Source: Mycolicibacterium neoaurum VKM Ac-1815D
Lineage (GTDB): Bacteria; Actinomycetota; Actinomycetes; Mycobacteriales; Mycobacteriaceae
DNA length: 64,000 nt
Assembly (NCBI RefSeq): GCF_000317305.3
Contig: NC_023036.2
Coordinates: forward strand, 3,782,001-3,846,000
Reading direction: 5' to 3'
Within the stretch, counting starts at the first letter, position 1. Every line of letters starts with the position of its first letter. The notes under the pieces were generated by a model. It was given only the letters and a program-made list of their open reading frames with translations, did no database searches and was not told the DNA's origin. A program made the position numbers and the translations under genes. Below are positions 35,124 to 43,524 of this stretch, in pieces.

Positions 35124-35848
35124 GGACGGAACCGCAGCAGGATCGCCCCGCATTCCGGGCAGCGCAGGACATCGTCGTCCGCGGCCGCGGTGATCCGGGC
35201 GATCTCACCGCGATCGATCTCGATACGGCATGCCCCGCACCGCCTGCCCTGTAACAATCCGGCGCCGGCGCCGCCGCCCGCGCGCACCTTCTCATACAGC
35301 GCCACCAGGTCGGGATCCAATTGGGACACCAGTTCCGCGCGGCGCGTTCCCGAGACCTGGCGAATGTTGTCGAGATCGACCAATGCCGCATCCCTGGCCA
35401 GCTGCGCGGCCGCCAGCGCATTCTGCAGGGTGTCGATGCGGGCCAGCTCCTCGGATTGCTTGCGCTGCAAATCCTCCCGACGCTCCATGATCTCCAGCAG
35501 CGACTCCTCCAACGAGGATTGCCTGCGCTCCAGGGTCTCCAGCTCGTGCTGCAGCTCGCTGAGCTGCTTGGCGTTCACCGTGCCGCCCGCCAGCAGCTCG
35601 CGGTCGCGGTCCTCACGCTGACGCACCGAGTCGATCTCGCTCTCCAGCTTGCCGATCTGGCCTTCGAGATCCTCCAATGCGATGGCCACCACGGCCAGTT
35701 GGTCATTGGCGGTCTGGTGTTCGGCGTGAATCCGGTCGAACTCCTGTTGCTCGGCGAGATTCTTCGCGCGATGCTCCACGCGACGCATCTCGGCGTCGAG
35801 CTCCACCAGATCCAGCAGCGAACGCTGCTGGGTGACTGCGGCTTTCAT
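35120..35848 (-). CDS. C4-type zinc ribbon coiled-coil protein (Rv2229c homologue)
   Basis: 242 residues from ATG 35848. A long coiled coil occupies about 10-175 (repeated Leu/Glu/Arg heptads such as LEDLEGQIGKLESEIDSVRQRE). The C-terminal zinc ribbon has CGACRIEI and CPECGAIL, four Cys for one zinc. The family occurs widely next to NIF3; its exact role is unsettled, with nucleic acid or ribosome-related functions suggested. Both ends overlap neighbours by four bases (ATGA with NIF3, GTGA with RNase H), so it is part of a coupled operon. Confidence 0.93.
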   Translation of the reverse strand: MKAAVTQQRSLLDLVELDAEMRRVEHRAKNLAEQQEFDRIHAEHQTANDQLAVVAIALEDLEGQIGKLESEIDSVRQREDRDRELLAGGTVNAKQLSELQHELETLERRQSSLEESLLEIMERREDLQRKQSEELARIDTLQNALAAAQLARDAALVDLDNIRQVSGTRRAELVSQLDPDLVALYEKVRAGGGAGAGLLQGRRCGACRIEIDRGEIARITAAADDDVLRCPECGAILLRFRP

Positions 35849-36975
35849 GATTGACGTCCTCCATCGATATTCCATGGATCGGTGCGCACGGAACTCACCC
35901 GCACCGGTAGATCTGTTCCGAAATGCCCGCTCAACAGGGCCGCGGCCTGGTGGCACCACGGGTATTCACTGGCCCAGTGGGCGACGTCGACCAATGCCAC
36001 ATCGGAGACCCGGCCGTGCTCATCGGCGGGGTGATGACGCAGATCGGCGGTCACGTAGGCCTGCACGCCGGCGCGGGCCACGGTGCTCAGCAGCGAGTCC
36101 CCGGCGCCTCCGCAGACGGCCACCCGGGACACCACGGCGTCGGCATCCCCGGCGGCGCGCACACCCCAGGTGGTCGACGGCAGCGTGCCGGATACCCGGG
36201 CAACGAAGGCCGACAACGTTTCCGGCTCCGGCAGCGAGCAGATCCGGCCGATACCCACATCGGCGGGCAACGGCGCCAGGGCGAACACGTCGAAGGCGGG
36301 CTCCTCGTAGGGATGCCCGGCCCGCAGCGCGGCGAGCACGCGGGCCCGCAGCCGCGCGGGTGCGATCACCTCGACGCGATCCTCGGTCACCTGCTCGACG
36401 GTGCCCACCGCGCCTATCGTCGGTGTCGCACCCTCGTGGGGCAGGAACTGGCCCGTTCCGGAGACACTCCAGCTGCAGCAGGAGTAGTCACCGATCTGAC
36501 CGGCACCGGCGGCGAACAGCGAATCGCGCAGCGCCGCAGCGTGATCGGCGGGGACGAACACCACCCACTTGTCCAGGTCGGGACCCGACGGCGCCGGCGA
36601 GAGCACTTCCTCGACCACCAGACCCAGCGTGTCGGCCAGCGCGTCGGACACCCCGGGGGTGGCCGAATCGGCATTGGTGTGCGCGGTGAACAGCGACCGC
36701 CCGGTCCGGATCAGCCGATGGAGCAACGCTCCCTTCGCCGTGGACGCGGCGACGGTGTCCACCCCGCGCAACAGCAGCGGGTGGTGCGCCAGCAGGAGTC
36801 CGCCCCCGGGAACCTCGGCGGCCACCGCATCGGTGGCGTCGACGGCGATCGTCACCGAGGTCACCGGCTCGTCGGGATCACCGCACACCAGCCCGACCGA
36901 ATCCCAATCGTGAGCCAGTTCGGGCGGATACGCGGCGTCCAGAACGCCCATCACCTCGGACAGCGGCACACTCAT
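35845..36975 (-). CDS. NIF3-like dinuclear metal-centre protein (GTP cyclohydrolase I type 2 family)
   Basis: 376 residues from ATG 36975, opening SVPLSEVMGVLDAAYPPELAHDWDSVGLVCGD. LLLAHHPLLLRGVD provides the metal-binding His pair; CGGAGDSLL and DVALVDVAHWASEYPW complete the C-terminal metal site. An inserted middle domain (about 125-240) is typical of the longer family members. Biochemical function uncertain. AGGAGGT lies upstream and the ATG overlaps the cobC stop (ATGA), confirming the start. Confidence 0.93.
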   Translation of the reverse strand: MSVPLSEVMGVLDAAYPPELAHDWDSVGLVCGDPDEPVTSVTIAVDATDAVAAEVPGGGLLLAHHPLLLRGVDTVAASTAKGALLHRLIRTGRSLFTAHTNADSATPGVSDALADTLGLVVEEVLSPAPSGPDLDKWVVFVPADHAAALRDSLFAAGAGQIGDYSCCSWSVSGTGQFLPHEGATPTIGAVGTVEQVTEDRVEVIAPARLRARVLAALRAGHPYEEPAFDVFALAPLPADVGIGRICSLPEPETLSAFVARVSGTLPSTTWGVRAAGDADAVVSRVAVCGGAGDSLLSTVARAGVQAYVTADLRHHPADEHGRVSDVALVDVAHWASEYPWCHQAAALLSGHFGTDLPVRVSSVRTDPWNIDGGRQS

Positions 36976-37988
36976 CCGAGTACCTCCTGCAGTTCCCGCA
37001 CCAGCCGGGGCCACTCCGGGCGCACGGCCACGCGCAGGTAGCCGCTCTCGAGGCCGACGAACGTATCGCAGCGGCGCACCGCAATCCCCTTCTCATCGAG
37101 GTGCTTTCGCACCAGCTCGGCATCCGCGACGCGCAGCAACACGAAGGGCGCCCGGCCGTCGAGAACGTCGATACCGGCCGCGCACAGTCCGTGCACCATC
37201 TCGCTGCGCATCTGCGCGAGCCGCACCGCGCCGGCATCGGCTTCGGCGACCGCGGCCGGGGCACAGCAGGCCGTCACCGCCTCCAACTGCAGCGTGCCCA
37301 GCGGCCAGTGCGCGCGGCGCGAGGACAGCCGGGCGAGCACATCCGGGGCGCCGAGTGCGTAGCCCACCCGCAGGCCGGCCAGCGACCACGTCTTGGTCAG
37401 GCTGCGCAGCACCAGCACGTCGGGCAGCGACCGGCCCGCCAGCGACTCGGGCTCACCGGGCACGGCATCGGCGAAAGCCTCGTCGACGACGATGATGCGA
37501 CCCGGGCGGCGCAACCCGAGAATGGCGTCGGCCGGGTGCAGCACCGATGTCGGGTTGGTCGGATTACCCACCACCACCAGATCGGCATCATCGGGCACGG
37601 TGCCCAACGCGAAGGGCGGGTCCAGCACGACATGGGTGAACGGCACCCCGGCCGCGGCCAGCACGGCCTCCGGCTCGGTGAACGACGGCGCGATCAGCGC
37701 GGCCAACCGGGGTTGCAGGTTCGGCAGCAGTGCGAACCCCTCCGCCCCGCCGGCCAGCAGCAGCACCTCGTCGCGCGGCCTGCCGTGCCGGGCCGCGACG
37801 GCGTCCACGGCGCGGCGCATATCGGTTGCCCTCGGATAGCGGCCCAGGTCGGTCAACCGGGAGGCCAGCCGCTCGACCAGCCACGGCGGCGGCCCGCCGG
37901 CCCGCACGTTGACCGCGAAGTCCAGCATCCCGGGGGCCACGGCCTCATCGCCGTGGTACCGCGCCGCCTGCCGGACCTCGTCTGCCAC
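36972..37988 (-). CDS. cobC: CobC/CobD-like PLP-dependent aminotransferase-fold enzyme
   Basis: 338 residues. Fold-type I PLP enzyme of the threonine-phosphate decarboxylase / histidinol-phosphate aminotransferase group, expected to make (R)-1-amino-2-propanol phosphate for the B12 nucleotide loop. Visible: N-terminal LDFAVNVRAGGPP, VVVGNPTNPTS (cofactor phosphate and ring contacts), VDEAF and the cofactor Lys in LRSLTKTWSLAGLRVGY. GTG 37988 has a TAGGGT -10 six bases upstream, so the operon starts here as a leaderless mRNA. The B12 gene cobD lies nearby. Confidence 0.92.
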   Translation of the reverse strand: MADEVRQAARYHGDEAVAPGMLDFAVNVRAGGPPPWLVERLASRLTDLGRYPRATDMRRAVDAVAARHGRPRDEVLLLAGGAEGFALLPNLQPRLAALIAPSFTEPEAVLAAAGVPFTHVVLDPPFALGTVPDDADLVVVGNPTNPTSVLHPADAILGLRRPGRIIVVDEAFADAVPGEPESLAGRSLPDVLVLRSLTKTWSLAGLRVGYALGAPDVLARLSSRRAHWPLGTLQLEAVTACCAPAAVAEADAGAVRLAQMRSEMVHGLCAAGIDVLDGRAPFVLLRVADAELVRKHLDEKGIAVRRCDTFVGLESGYLRVAVRPEWPRLVRELQEVLG

Positions 37989-37994
37989 AGCACG

Positions 37995-38000
37995 ACCCTA
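37995..38000 (-). promoter_or_regulatory. -10 box for cobC operon (leaderless)
   Basis: TAGGGT on the minus strand, six bases before GTG 37988; the promoter for the cobC-NIF3-zinc ribbon-RNase H operon. Confidence 0.5.
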
Positions 38001-38035
38001 GTGCGCCGCCCAGGTGCACAGGTACATCGGCGACA

Positions 38036-38722
38036 ATGGGATGCGTGACCGAGACCGTGCCAGAAACCGTGACCAGCAGTCCGCAGCTGGTGCTGTTCGA
38101 TCTCGACGGCACCCTGACCGACTCCGCCGAAGGCATCGTCGCCAGTTTCCGGCACGCGCTGACCACGGTCGGGGCGACCGTTCCCGAGGGTGACCTGGCG
38201 GGCCGCATCGTCGGCCCACCGATGCATCACACGCTGAACGCGATGGGGCTCGGGGCGCGTGCCGAGGAGGCGATGGCCGCCTACCGGGCCGACTACACGA
38301 CCCGCGGCTGGTCGATGAACCGGGTGTTCGACGGCATCCCCGAGCTGCTCGCCGACCTGCAGCGGGCCGGGATCCGACTGGCGGTGGCCACCTCGAAGGC
38401 ACAGCCGACCGCCACGCGCATCCTCGCCCATTTCGGCCTCGACGAGAGCTTCGAGATCATCGCCGGGGCGAGCCCGGACGGCAGCCGGGCCGCCAAGCAC
38501 GAGGTCGTCGCCTATGCCCTTGAACGGCTGAGCCCACTGCCCGAGCGGGTGCTGATGGTCGGCGACAGGTCCCATGACGTGGAGGGCGCCGCGGTGCACG
38601 GTATCGACACCGTGGTGGTCGACTGGGGTTACGGCGGCGGCGACTTCGACGGTCCGGACGCGCCTGCCCCGCTGCGCCGGGTGGCGACGATGGCCGAGCT
38701 GCGGGAGGTGTTGGGTGTCTGA
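38036..38722 (+). CDS. ptkA: HAD-superfamily protein tyrosine kinase PtkA
   Basis: 228 residues. HAD fold: motif I FDLDGTLTDSAEG, motif II VATSKAQPT, motif III around AAKHEV and motif IV VGDRSHDVEGAAVHGI, with all phosphatase-type residues present. The M. tuberculosis orthologue PtkA is reported to phosphorylate PtpA, encoded by the next gene. It is shorter at the N-terminus than the 291-residue M. tuberculosis protein. ATG 38036 is used; GTG 38045 is an alternative. Its stop overlaps ptpA by eight bases. Confidence 0.9.
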   Translation: MGCVTETVPETVTSSPQLVLFDLDGTLTDSAEGIVASFRHALTTVGATVPEGDLAGRIVGPPMHHTLNAMGLGARAEEAMAAYRADYTTRGWSMNRVFDGIPELLADLQRAGIRLAVATSKAQPTATRILAHFGLDESFEIIAGASPDGSRAAKHEVVAYALERLSPLPERVLMVGDRSHDVEGAAVHGIDTVVVDWGYGGGDFDGPDAPAPLRRVATMAELREVLGV

Positions 38723-39203
38723 GACTGCGCCGCTGCATGTGACGTTCGTCTGTTCGGGCAACATCTGCCGCTCCCCGATGGCCGAGAAGATGTTCGCCCA
38801 CCAGATCGAGGGACGCGGGCTGGCCGACCGGGTGCGCGTCACCAGCGCCGGGACCGGCGGCTGGCATGCCGGCGACGGTGCCGATCGGCGCACGAATGCG
38901 GTGTTGCGTGCGCACGGTTACCCGACCACCCACCGCGCCGCGCAGCTCGCCGACGACCATCTGGCCGCGGATATGGTGGTGGCGATGGGTCGCAACCACG
39001 CACGATTCCTCGCCGATATGGGCGTCCCGCCGGATCGGCTGCGCATGATGCGGGCCTTCGATCCGCGGTCGGGCGCGCATCCGCTCGATGTCGAGGATCC
39101 CTACTACGGCGGCCCGGAGGATTTCGAGGCCGTCTTCACCGTCATCGAGTCCGCATTGCCCGGGTTGCACCAATGGGTCGACGAGCGGCTGGCGGCGCGA
39201 TGA
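38715..39203 (+). CDS. ptpA: Low-molecular-weight protein tyrosine phosphatase
   Basis: 162 residues, start GTG 38715. The P-loop CX5R is CSGNICRS and the general acid Asp is in VEDPYYGG. In pathogenic mycobacteria PtpA is exported to the host cell and blocks phagosome acidification; in an environmental species it is more likely a regulator of its own kinase and physiology. The start overlaps the ptkA coding end, consistent with a translationally coupled kinase-phosphatase pair. The C-terminus runs into the SURF1 start (ATGA). Confidence 0.95.
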   Translation: MSETAPLHVTFVCSGNICRSPMAEKMFAHQIEGRGLADRVRVTSAGTGGWHAGDGADRRTNAVLRAHGYPTTHRAAQLADDHLAADMVVAMGRNHARFLADMGVPPDRLRMMRAFDPRSGAHPLDVEDPYYGGPEDFEAVFTVIESALPGLHQWVDERLAAR

Positions 39204-40084
39204 GGCGGTGGGCCTTCCTGTTCCGGCCGCAGTGGCTGGCGCTCTACGTCGTGGTCGCCGCCTTCGCCTGGTTGTGTTTCACGGTGCTGGCGCCCTGGCA
39301 GCTCGGCAAGAACACCACCACCTCGCGGGAGAACGCGCAGATCGCCGCCTCGCTGAACACCGACCCGGTGCCGGTGACCTCGTTTCTGCCGCAGCAGGAT
39401 TCATCCGCCCACGAGCACCAGTGGCAGCGGGTGACGGCGAGCGGTCACTATCTGCCCGAGGCGCAGGTGCTGGCCAGGTTGCGTTCGGTGGACGGCGCAC
39501 CGGCCTACGAGGTGCTGGTCCCGTTCGTCGTCGACGGCGGTCCCACCGTGCTGGTGAACCGCGGCTATGTGAAACCGGAGCAGGGCACGGCGGTGCCGCC
39601 GATCGCCGACGCGCCGACCGGTCGGGTCGACATCACCGCCCGGCTGCGCGATCCCGAAGGTGTGGTGCCGGGTAAGGATCCGCTTTTCGCCGAGGGTGCC
39701 CGGCAGGTCTACACCATCAACCCGGGGCAGATCTCCGAACTGACCGGGGTACCGCTGGCAGGCTCGTATCTCCAGTTGGTGGAGAACCAGCCAGGAGGTC
39801 TCGGGGCGATCCCGCTACCGATCCTGGATTCCGGCCCGTTTCTGTCCTACGGGATCCAGTGGATCGCGTTCGGCATCATCGCCCCGATCGGGGTGGGCTA
39901 CTTCGTGATGTCCGAGGTGCGTATCCGGCGCCAGGAGAAGGCGGCCGCCGCCGCCAGGGAAGCCCCGGCGGCGACCACGACATCCGAGCCAGCGGGCACC
40001 GCCGAGGACGCCGGGAAACCTACCGAGGCACCGCCGCTGACCACCGAGCAGAAACTCGCCGACCGGTACGGTAAGCGACGCTGA
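39200..40084 (+). CDS. SURF1 family cytochrome oxidase assembly protein
   Basis: 294 residues from ATG 39200. One membrane helix near the N-terminus (about 12-34), an extracytoplasmic domain with the family motifs WQLGKNTTTSREN, WQRVTASGHYLPE and VNRGYVKPE, and a second helix (about 218-240, YGIQWIAFGIIAPIGVGYFVM), followed by a basic, Ala/Thr-rich tail. SURF1 helps assemble the aa3-type oxidase. Same position as Rv2235. The last 65 bases overlap the convergent cobD gene. Confidence 0.93.
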   Translation: MRRWAFLFRPQWLALYVVVAAFAWLCFTVLAPWQLGKNTTTSRENAQIAASLNTDPVPVTSFLPQQDSSAHEHQWQRVTASGHYLPEAQVLARLRSVDGAPAYEVLVPFVVDGGPTVLVNRGYVKPEQGTAVPPIADAPTGRVDITARLRDPEGVVPGKDPLFAEGARQVYTINPGQISELTGVPLAGSYLQLVENQPGGLGAIPLPILDSGPFLSYGIQWIAFGIIAPIGVGYFVMSEVRIRRQEKAAAAAREAPAATTTSEPAGTAEDAGKPTEAPPLTTEQKLADRYGKRR

Positions 40085-40994
40085 CCGCCAGCGCCGTCGC
40101 GCCGGCCTGCACTCTCTTGGACAACCTGCCCGCCCGGCGCAGGTCCGCCGCACCCGGCGGCGGCCCGTCACCGAGTGCCGGGCGCATCTCGAGGCGGTGT
40201 GCGTACTGGGTCGGCCCACCGAGAGTCACCCCGAGCGCACCGGCGAAGGATGCCTCCGCGACACCGGCGTTGGGGCTGGGATGCTTGCCGGCGTCGCGCT
40301 GCCACGCCCGCCACGCTCGGGTGGGCGCTCCAGACACCGCGACGGTGATCAGTCCGGTCGCCCGCGCCCCCAGATAGTTCACCGCATCGTCGAATCGGGC
40401 TGCCGCCCAACCGAAGCGCAGATATCGCGGTGACTTGTGCCCGATCATCGCATCGAGGGTGTTGGCGCCGCGGTACACCAGCAGGCCGGGCACCCCGGCC
40501 ACCGCACCCCACAGGATGGGGGCAACCTGGGCGTCGGAGGTGTTCTCCGCCACCGATTCCAGTGCGGCGCGGGCCAGCCCGTCGGCGTCCAGCGCGGCCG
40601 GGTCACGGCCACACAGCGACGGCAACAGGCCGCGGGCACCGTCGATATCGTCGGCGTCGAGCAGATCCGCGAGCCGACCACCGGTGCGCGCCAATGAGGT
40701 GCCACCGAGCACGACGTAGGTCGCGGCGGCGGTGGCCGTCGCCGTCCATATCGGACCGCGACGCGCGGCGGCCCGCTCGATGACGGCACCGAGGGCGCCC
40801 AGCGCTGCGAGCAAGGTGGCGGTGTGCACGGCGCCCGCGGCGCGGTTGTCCGCATAGCTGCGTCGCTCGAGTGCCGCGGCGGCCGTGCCGAACAGGGCGA
40901 CCGGGTGGCCGCGTTGCGGATCGGTGAAGATCAGGTCGGCCAGGTATCCGACGGCCAGACCAGCGGCACGGGCGGGACCTCGGTGCGCACACAC
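40020..40994 (-). CDS. cobD: Adenosylcobinamide-phosphate synthase (CbiB/CobD)
   Basis: 324-residue integral membrane enzyme that attaches aminopropanol phosphate to adenosylcobyric acid. Conserved blocks: YLADLIFTDPQRGHPVALFG, ALESVAENTSDAQVAPILW, PGLLVYRGANTLDAMIGHKSPRY and SFAGALGVTLGG. Works after the aminopropanol phosphate step assigned to CobC here. The start is GTG 40994. The 3' end overlaps SURF1 in antisense, as the two genes converge. No cobalamin riboswitch is recognisable in the 247 bases upstream. Confidence 0.94.
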   Translation of the reverse strand: MCAHRGPARAAGLAVGYLADLIFTDPQRGHPVALFGTAAAALERRSYADNRAAGAVHTATLLAALGALGAVIERAAARRGPIWTATATAAATYVVLGGTSLARTGGRLADLLDADDIDGARGLLPSLCGRDPAALDADGLARAALESVAENTSDAQVAPILWGAVAGVPGLLVYRGANTLDAMIGHKSPRYLRFGWAAARFDDAVNYLGARATGLITVAVSGAPTRAWRAWQRDAGKHPSPNAGVAEASFAGALGVTLGGPTQYAHRLEMRPALGDGPPPGAADLRRAGRLSKRVQAGATALAVSVAYRTGRRVSARWSAAVPR

Positions 40995-41086
40995 GTCGGC
41001 AGCGTCTCACACCGCCGGTGTGCCCGTGCACACGGGCCGGTGCCCGCGGCACGAACGGGCTTCCGCACACAGGTTAACGCTCACGC

Positions 41087-41101
41087 CGTGACGCTGTCAC
41101 G
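41087..41101. promoter_or_regulatory. Small inverted repeat in the cobD/secreted-protein gap
   Basis: CGTGAC-GCT-GTCACG, a perfect 6-bp dyad about 93 bases upstream of cobD. Possible operator; no regulator assigned. The rest of the 40995-41241 gap is comparatively AT-rich toward 41100-41170 and shows no gene. Confidence 0.3.
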
Positions 41102-41241
41102 ACTTTCATATCCGACGCATAGATCGACTAAATCGGTTCGACACCAACGTATTTGAGAATTATATGCGTCCATGTTCCGGCGGCGGCAGCGGCCATACGG
41201 TGAGAGTCGTAAGCCAGTTCCCCACCACTACAGGAGAAGTC

Positions 41242-41526
41242 ATGAACACGTTCGCCTTCACCGCCGCCACCATCGCTGTCGCACTGACCCCGGCAATACC
41301 CCTGGCGGCCGGCGCAGCCGCCGCCGGCCCGACCGGATCGAGCGTCGCGCAGACGGTCGACGAACTGCGCGCTCAGGGCTACAGCGTCCAGGTCAACGGC
41401 GCAGGCCGCGGCGGATCGCTGGCCAATTGCTCGGTCAGTTCGATCCGTGAGCGCAAGAGCCTCGGCGCCTCGGTGAAATCCGTGTACGTCCACGTCAACT
41501 GCCCGCTGGGATACGACAACCGCTGA
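41242..41526 (+). CDS. Small secreted protein of a mycobacterial family
   Basis: 94 residues from ATG 41242, preceded by AGGAGAAG. A signal peptide (MNTFAFTAATIAVALTP to AAGAAAAG) leaves a mature protein of about 65 residues containing TVDELRAQGYSVQVNGAG and two Cys (LANCSVSS and VHVNCPLGY), likely a disulfide. Short exported proteins with this pattern are common in mycobacteria and are of unknown function. First gene of the accessory block that ends at the tRNA-Val. Confidence 0.8.
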   Translation: MNTFAFTAATIAVALTPAIPLAAGAAAAGPTGSSVAQTVDELRAQGYSVQVNGAGRGGSLANCSVSSIRERKSLGASVKSVYVHVNCPLGYDNR

Positions 41527-41543
41527 GTGGGTATCCCCCCGAC

Positions 41544-42113
41544 ATGCTCAACAGGATCATCCAGCTCGCCGAGGGTGTCGGCGGCATCGTCGGCATCAGA
41601 TCGGGCACCGAGGAGCCTTTCTACCTGGTCGAAGGTCGTGTCGGCCGCGCCGAGATCCGGCGCTACGGGCCGCGCATCGCTGCTCAAACCGCCGTGTCCG
41701 GCGCTGGGCAGGACGCCCGCAGCACCGGATTCCGGCGGCTGGCCGGCTACATCTTCGGCGGCAACGACCGATCCGACAAGATCGCCATGACCGCCCCGGT
41801 CGCCCAGTCCGCCGCCGAGGGCGGCTCCATGATCCGCTTCTACATGCCGTCCAAATGGTCGCTGGACACCTTGCCCGAACCCGAGGACGGATCGGTCACC
41901 GTCGTCGAGATCCCCGGCGAACGTTATGCCGTGCTGAGCTTCACCGGTGATCGCAGCCCAGCGGCCGTCGCCGCCAAATCCGCCGAGCTGCTGGCCGATC
42001 TCGACGGCAGCGAGGTCAGCCCCGACGGCGAGCCCATCGCGTGGTTCTACGACCCGCCGTGGACGGTGCCGTTCCTGCGGCGCAACGAGGTCGCTGTGCG
42101 GCTTGTGGCGTGA
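41544..42113 (+). CDS. SOUL/heme-binding family protein
   Basis: 189 residues. Family hallmarks are VEGRVGRAEIRRYGPRIAA, GFRRLAGYIFGGN, the KIAMTAPVAQS motif, MIRFYMPSKWSLDTLPEP and the C-terminal YDPPWTVPFLRRNEVAVRL. SOUL proteins bind heme or tetrapyrroles in some cases; the function in mycobacteria is unknown. No signal peptide, so probably cytoplasmic. It starts 17 bases after the secreted-protein gene. Confidence 0.9.
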   Translation: MLNRIIQLAEGVGGIVGIRSGTEEPFYLVEGRVGRAEIRRYGPRIAAQTAVSGAGQDARSTGFRRLAGYIFGGNDRSDKIAMTAPVAQSAAEGGSMIRFYMPSKWSLDTLPEPEDGSVTVVEIPGERYAVLSFTGDRSPAAVAAKSAELLADLDGSEVSPDGEPIAWFYDPPWTVPFLRRNEVAVRLVA

Positions 42114-42120
42114 GGACGAC

Positions 42121-42399
42121 TCAGGGAGGCGAGCCCACCGGCACGATCGGCCCGGCTGGGGGCTCACCGTCGGGCAAGAAGGGCGGCCATCCGATCGTCG
42201 TCGGCGGCCACATCTCGATATCGCTGCCCGCCCTCGTACTTGAATCGGTCGTACTGGAACTCTTGGCCGAACCGTCGTCGTCATCGTCGGCGGCATGCGC
42301 GGCACCGCAGCTCACACCCACCCACAGCGCGACCGCGCCGAGCACCGGCAACAGCCCGCGCAGACCCTGCACGCATCGGGAAGCACCGTCATCGCTCAC
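42121..42399 (-). CDS. Small exported protein coupled to the MspA-like gene
   Basis: 92 residues, start GTG 42399. An N-terminal signal (LLPVLGAVALWVGVSCGAAHA) is followed by an Asp-rich stretch, a Ser/Thr stretch and a Pro/Gly-rich C-terminus. The start overlaps the stop of the upstream MspA-like gene by four bases (GTGA), so the two are made together. No family recognised; the acidic mature region could face the porin vestibule or the cell wall, which is conjecture. Confidence 0.7.
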   Translation of the reverse strand: MSDDGASRCVQGLRGLLPVLGAVALWVGVSCGAAHAADDDDDGSAKSSSTTDSSTRAGSDIEMWPPTTIGWPPFLPDGEPPAGPIVPVGSPP

Positions 42400-43043
42400 A
42401 GTGCGGACGCCGCCCCGTAGGCATTGAGGCTGTCATCCGAGGAATTCGTGCTGATCTTGGCGGAAGCAAACGTCCGCATCGTCACCGGACCCGCACATTC
42501 GGCGATCTGCACATGAGCATCATGCACGGCGATGGTCGCGGTTGTCGACCTCATCGACTTTGCTCCGAGCCCGACCACCGTGATGCTGCCCGCCTTCAAC
42601 TTGGTTGCTATCTCGGGGAAGACGTTGAAATCGATGATGTCGCTCGAATTGAAGTCGAAAGAGTCGAGATCGGGATCGAAACCGAGCTCCAGCCCTTCGC
42701 TCACATCGGTCTGGCAGCCCAGCTGCACACCCAACACGAGATAGCCGGAGTCGACCGACACCTCGCCGTCGCCTTCGATGGTGGCGGTGGCCTTCGCGGT
42801 GACGAAGCCCTCCCTGGCGAATCGGGAGGTGGCCAGATTTGGCACCGCGTCCACCCGCAACTCGGTCATCGTCAACGTAAAACGCCAGCCGTCGACCGTC
42901 TCGGTGAACTGCGTGACGTCCGGTAGCAGAAGCCTTTCGGCCTGCGCGAGCGCCGTGCCCGCAGTGACCACCAGGCCGGCAGCAATGGTGGCGGAAAACA
43001 CGGCCCGCACGTATGAGGTGGTGATTGCTCTTCTCCCTGGCAC
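42396..43043 (-). CDS. MspA-family porin-like exported protein
   Basis: 215 residues. A signal peptide (AVFSATIAAGLVVTAGTALAQA) precedes a beta-rich domain. Blocks resembling MspA are SRFAREGFVTAKATATIEG, SGYLVLGVQLGCQ, FNVFPEIATKLKAGSITVVGLG, TATIAVHDAHVQIAECAGPVTMRTFASAK and NAYGAA. It differs from MspA itself in having two Cys and a different constriction region, like the divergent MspA-like proteins of Nocardia and mycobacteria. Possible outer-membrane channel. Start GTG 43043 is tentative; a later in-frame GTG would still leave a signal peptide. Coupled to the small exported gene downstream. Confidence 0.8.
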   Translation of the reverse strand: MPGRRAITTSYVRAVFSATIAAGLVVTAGTALAQAERLLLPDVTQFTETVDGWRFTLTMTELRVDAVPNLATSRFAREGFVTAKATATIEGDGEVSVDSGYLVLGVQLGCQTDVSEGLELGFDPDLDSFDFNSSDIIDFNVFPEIATKLKAGSITVVGLGAKSMRSTTATIAVHDAHVQIAECAGPVTMRTFASAKISTNSSDDSLNAYGAASAL

Positions 43044-43260
43044 AACCGGACTTCACGGTCGAATCGGACGCACTGGTGCCGATTCGTCTCCGGCACAGCA
43101 GCTTTGATGCTGGCCGTCGCACCTTTGCGGACACTGTGAACAACTTTTGCTACAGATGTGCCTTCCTACACATTTCGTTCCCATGGTCATGACATCGAAC
43201 GCTCATGGTTTGGACCTAGGTTCACAACCGTTGCCAGAGAACATGATCGAAGGAGGAGCA

Positions 43261-43512
43261 ATGAAATCTGCGATGCTGAAGGCGGGAACAGTCGTTGGTG
43301 CTGCCGCTGTCTGCGGCGCCGTGACCCTCGGATTGGGTGCAGGCATGGCGGCCGCCGAGCCCCCGCCACCGCCGCCCGGTGGTCCGGGCCTCTGCCTGCC
43401 GTTACTTCCATGCCTCGGTCCACCACCTGCGCCGGGACCCGGCCCCGGCATAGGCCCTGGGCCGGGTCCCGGCGCCGGACCGATGGGACCCATGGGGCTA
43501 CCGCCGCGCTGA
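43261..43512 (+). CDS. Small Pro/Gly-rich secreted protein
   Basis: 83 residues. ATG 43261 follows GAAGGAGGAGC, the best Shine-Dalgarno in the region. The signal peptide MKSAMLKAGTVVGAAAVCG to GAGMAAAE leaves a mature chain of about 50 residues made of PPPPPPGG, two Cys (LCLPLLPCLG) and Pro-Gly repeats. No fold is expected. A strong terminator follows, so it is a single-gene unit. Function unknown; envelope-associated Pro-rich proteins are common in mycobacteria. Confidence 0.75.
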   Translation: MKSAMLKAGTVVGAAAVCGAVTLGLGAGMAAAEPPPPPPGGPGLCLPLLPCLGPPPAPGPGPGIGPGPGPGAGPMGPMGLPPR

Positions 43513-43524
43513 GTCGCCTCGCCG

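Noticed and set aside
41134..41145. CGGTTCGACACC near the start of the accessory block resembles the T-arm of tRNA-Val at 46827-46898
   Set aside because: The match is only about 11 of 12 bases and covers a motif common to all tRNAs; too short to call an attachment site duplication.
40995..41241. Possible cobalamin riboswitch upstream of cobD
   Set aside because: No B12-box or extended conserved core could be recognised on the minus strand; only a 6-bp dyad is present.
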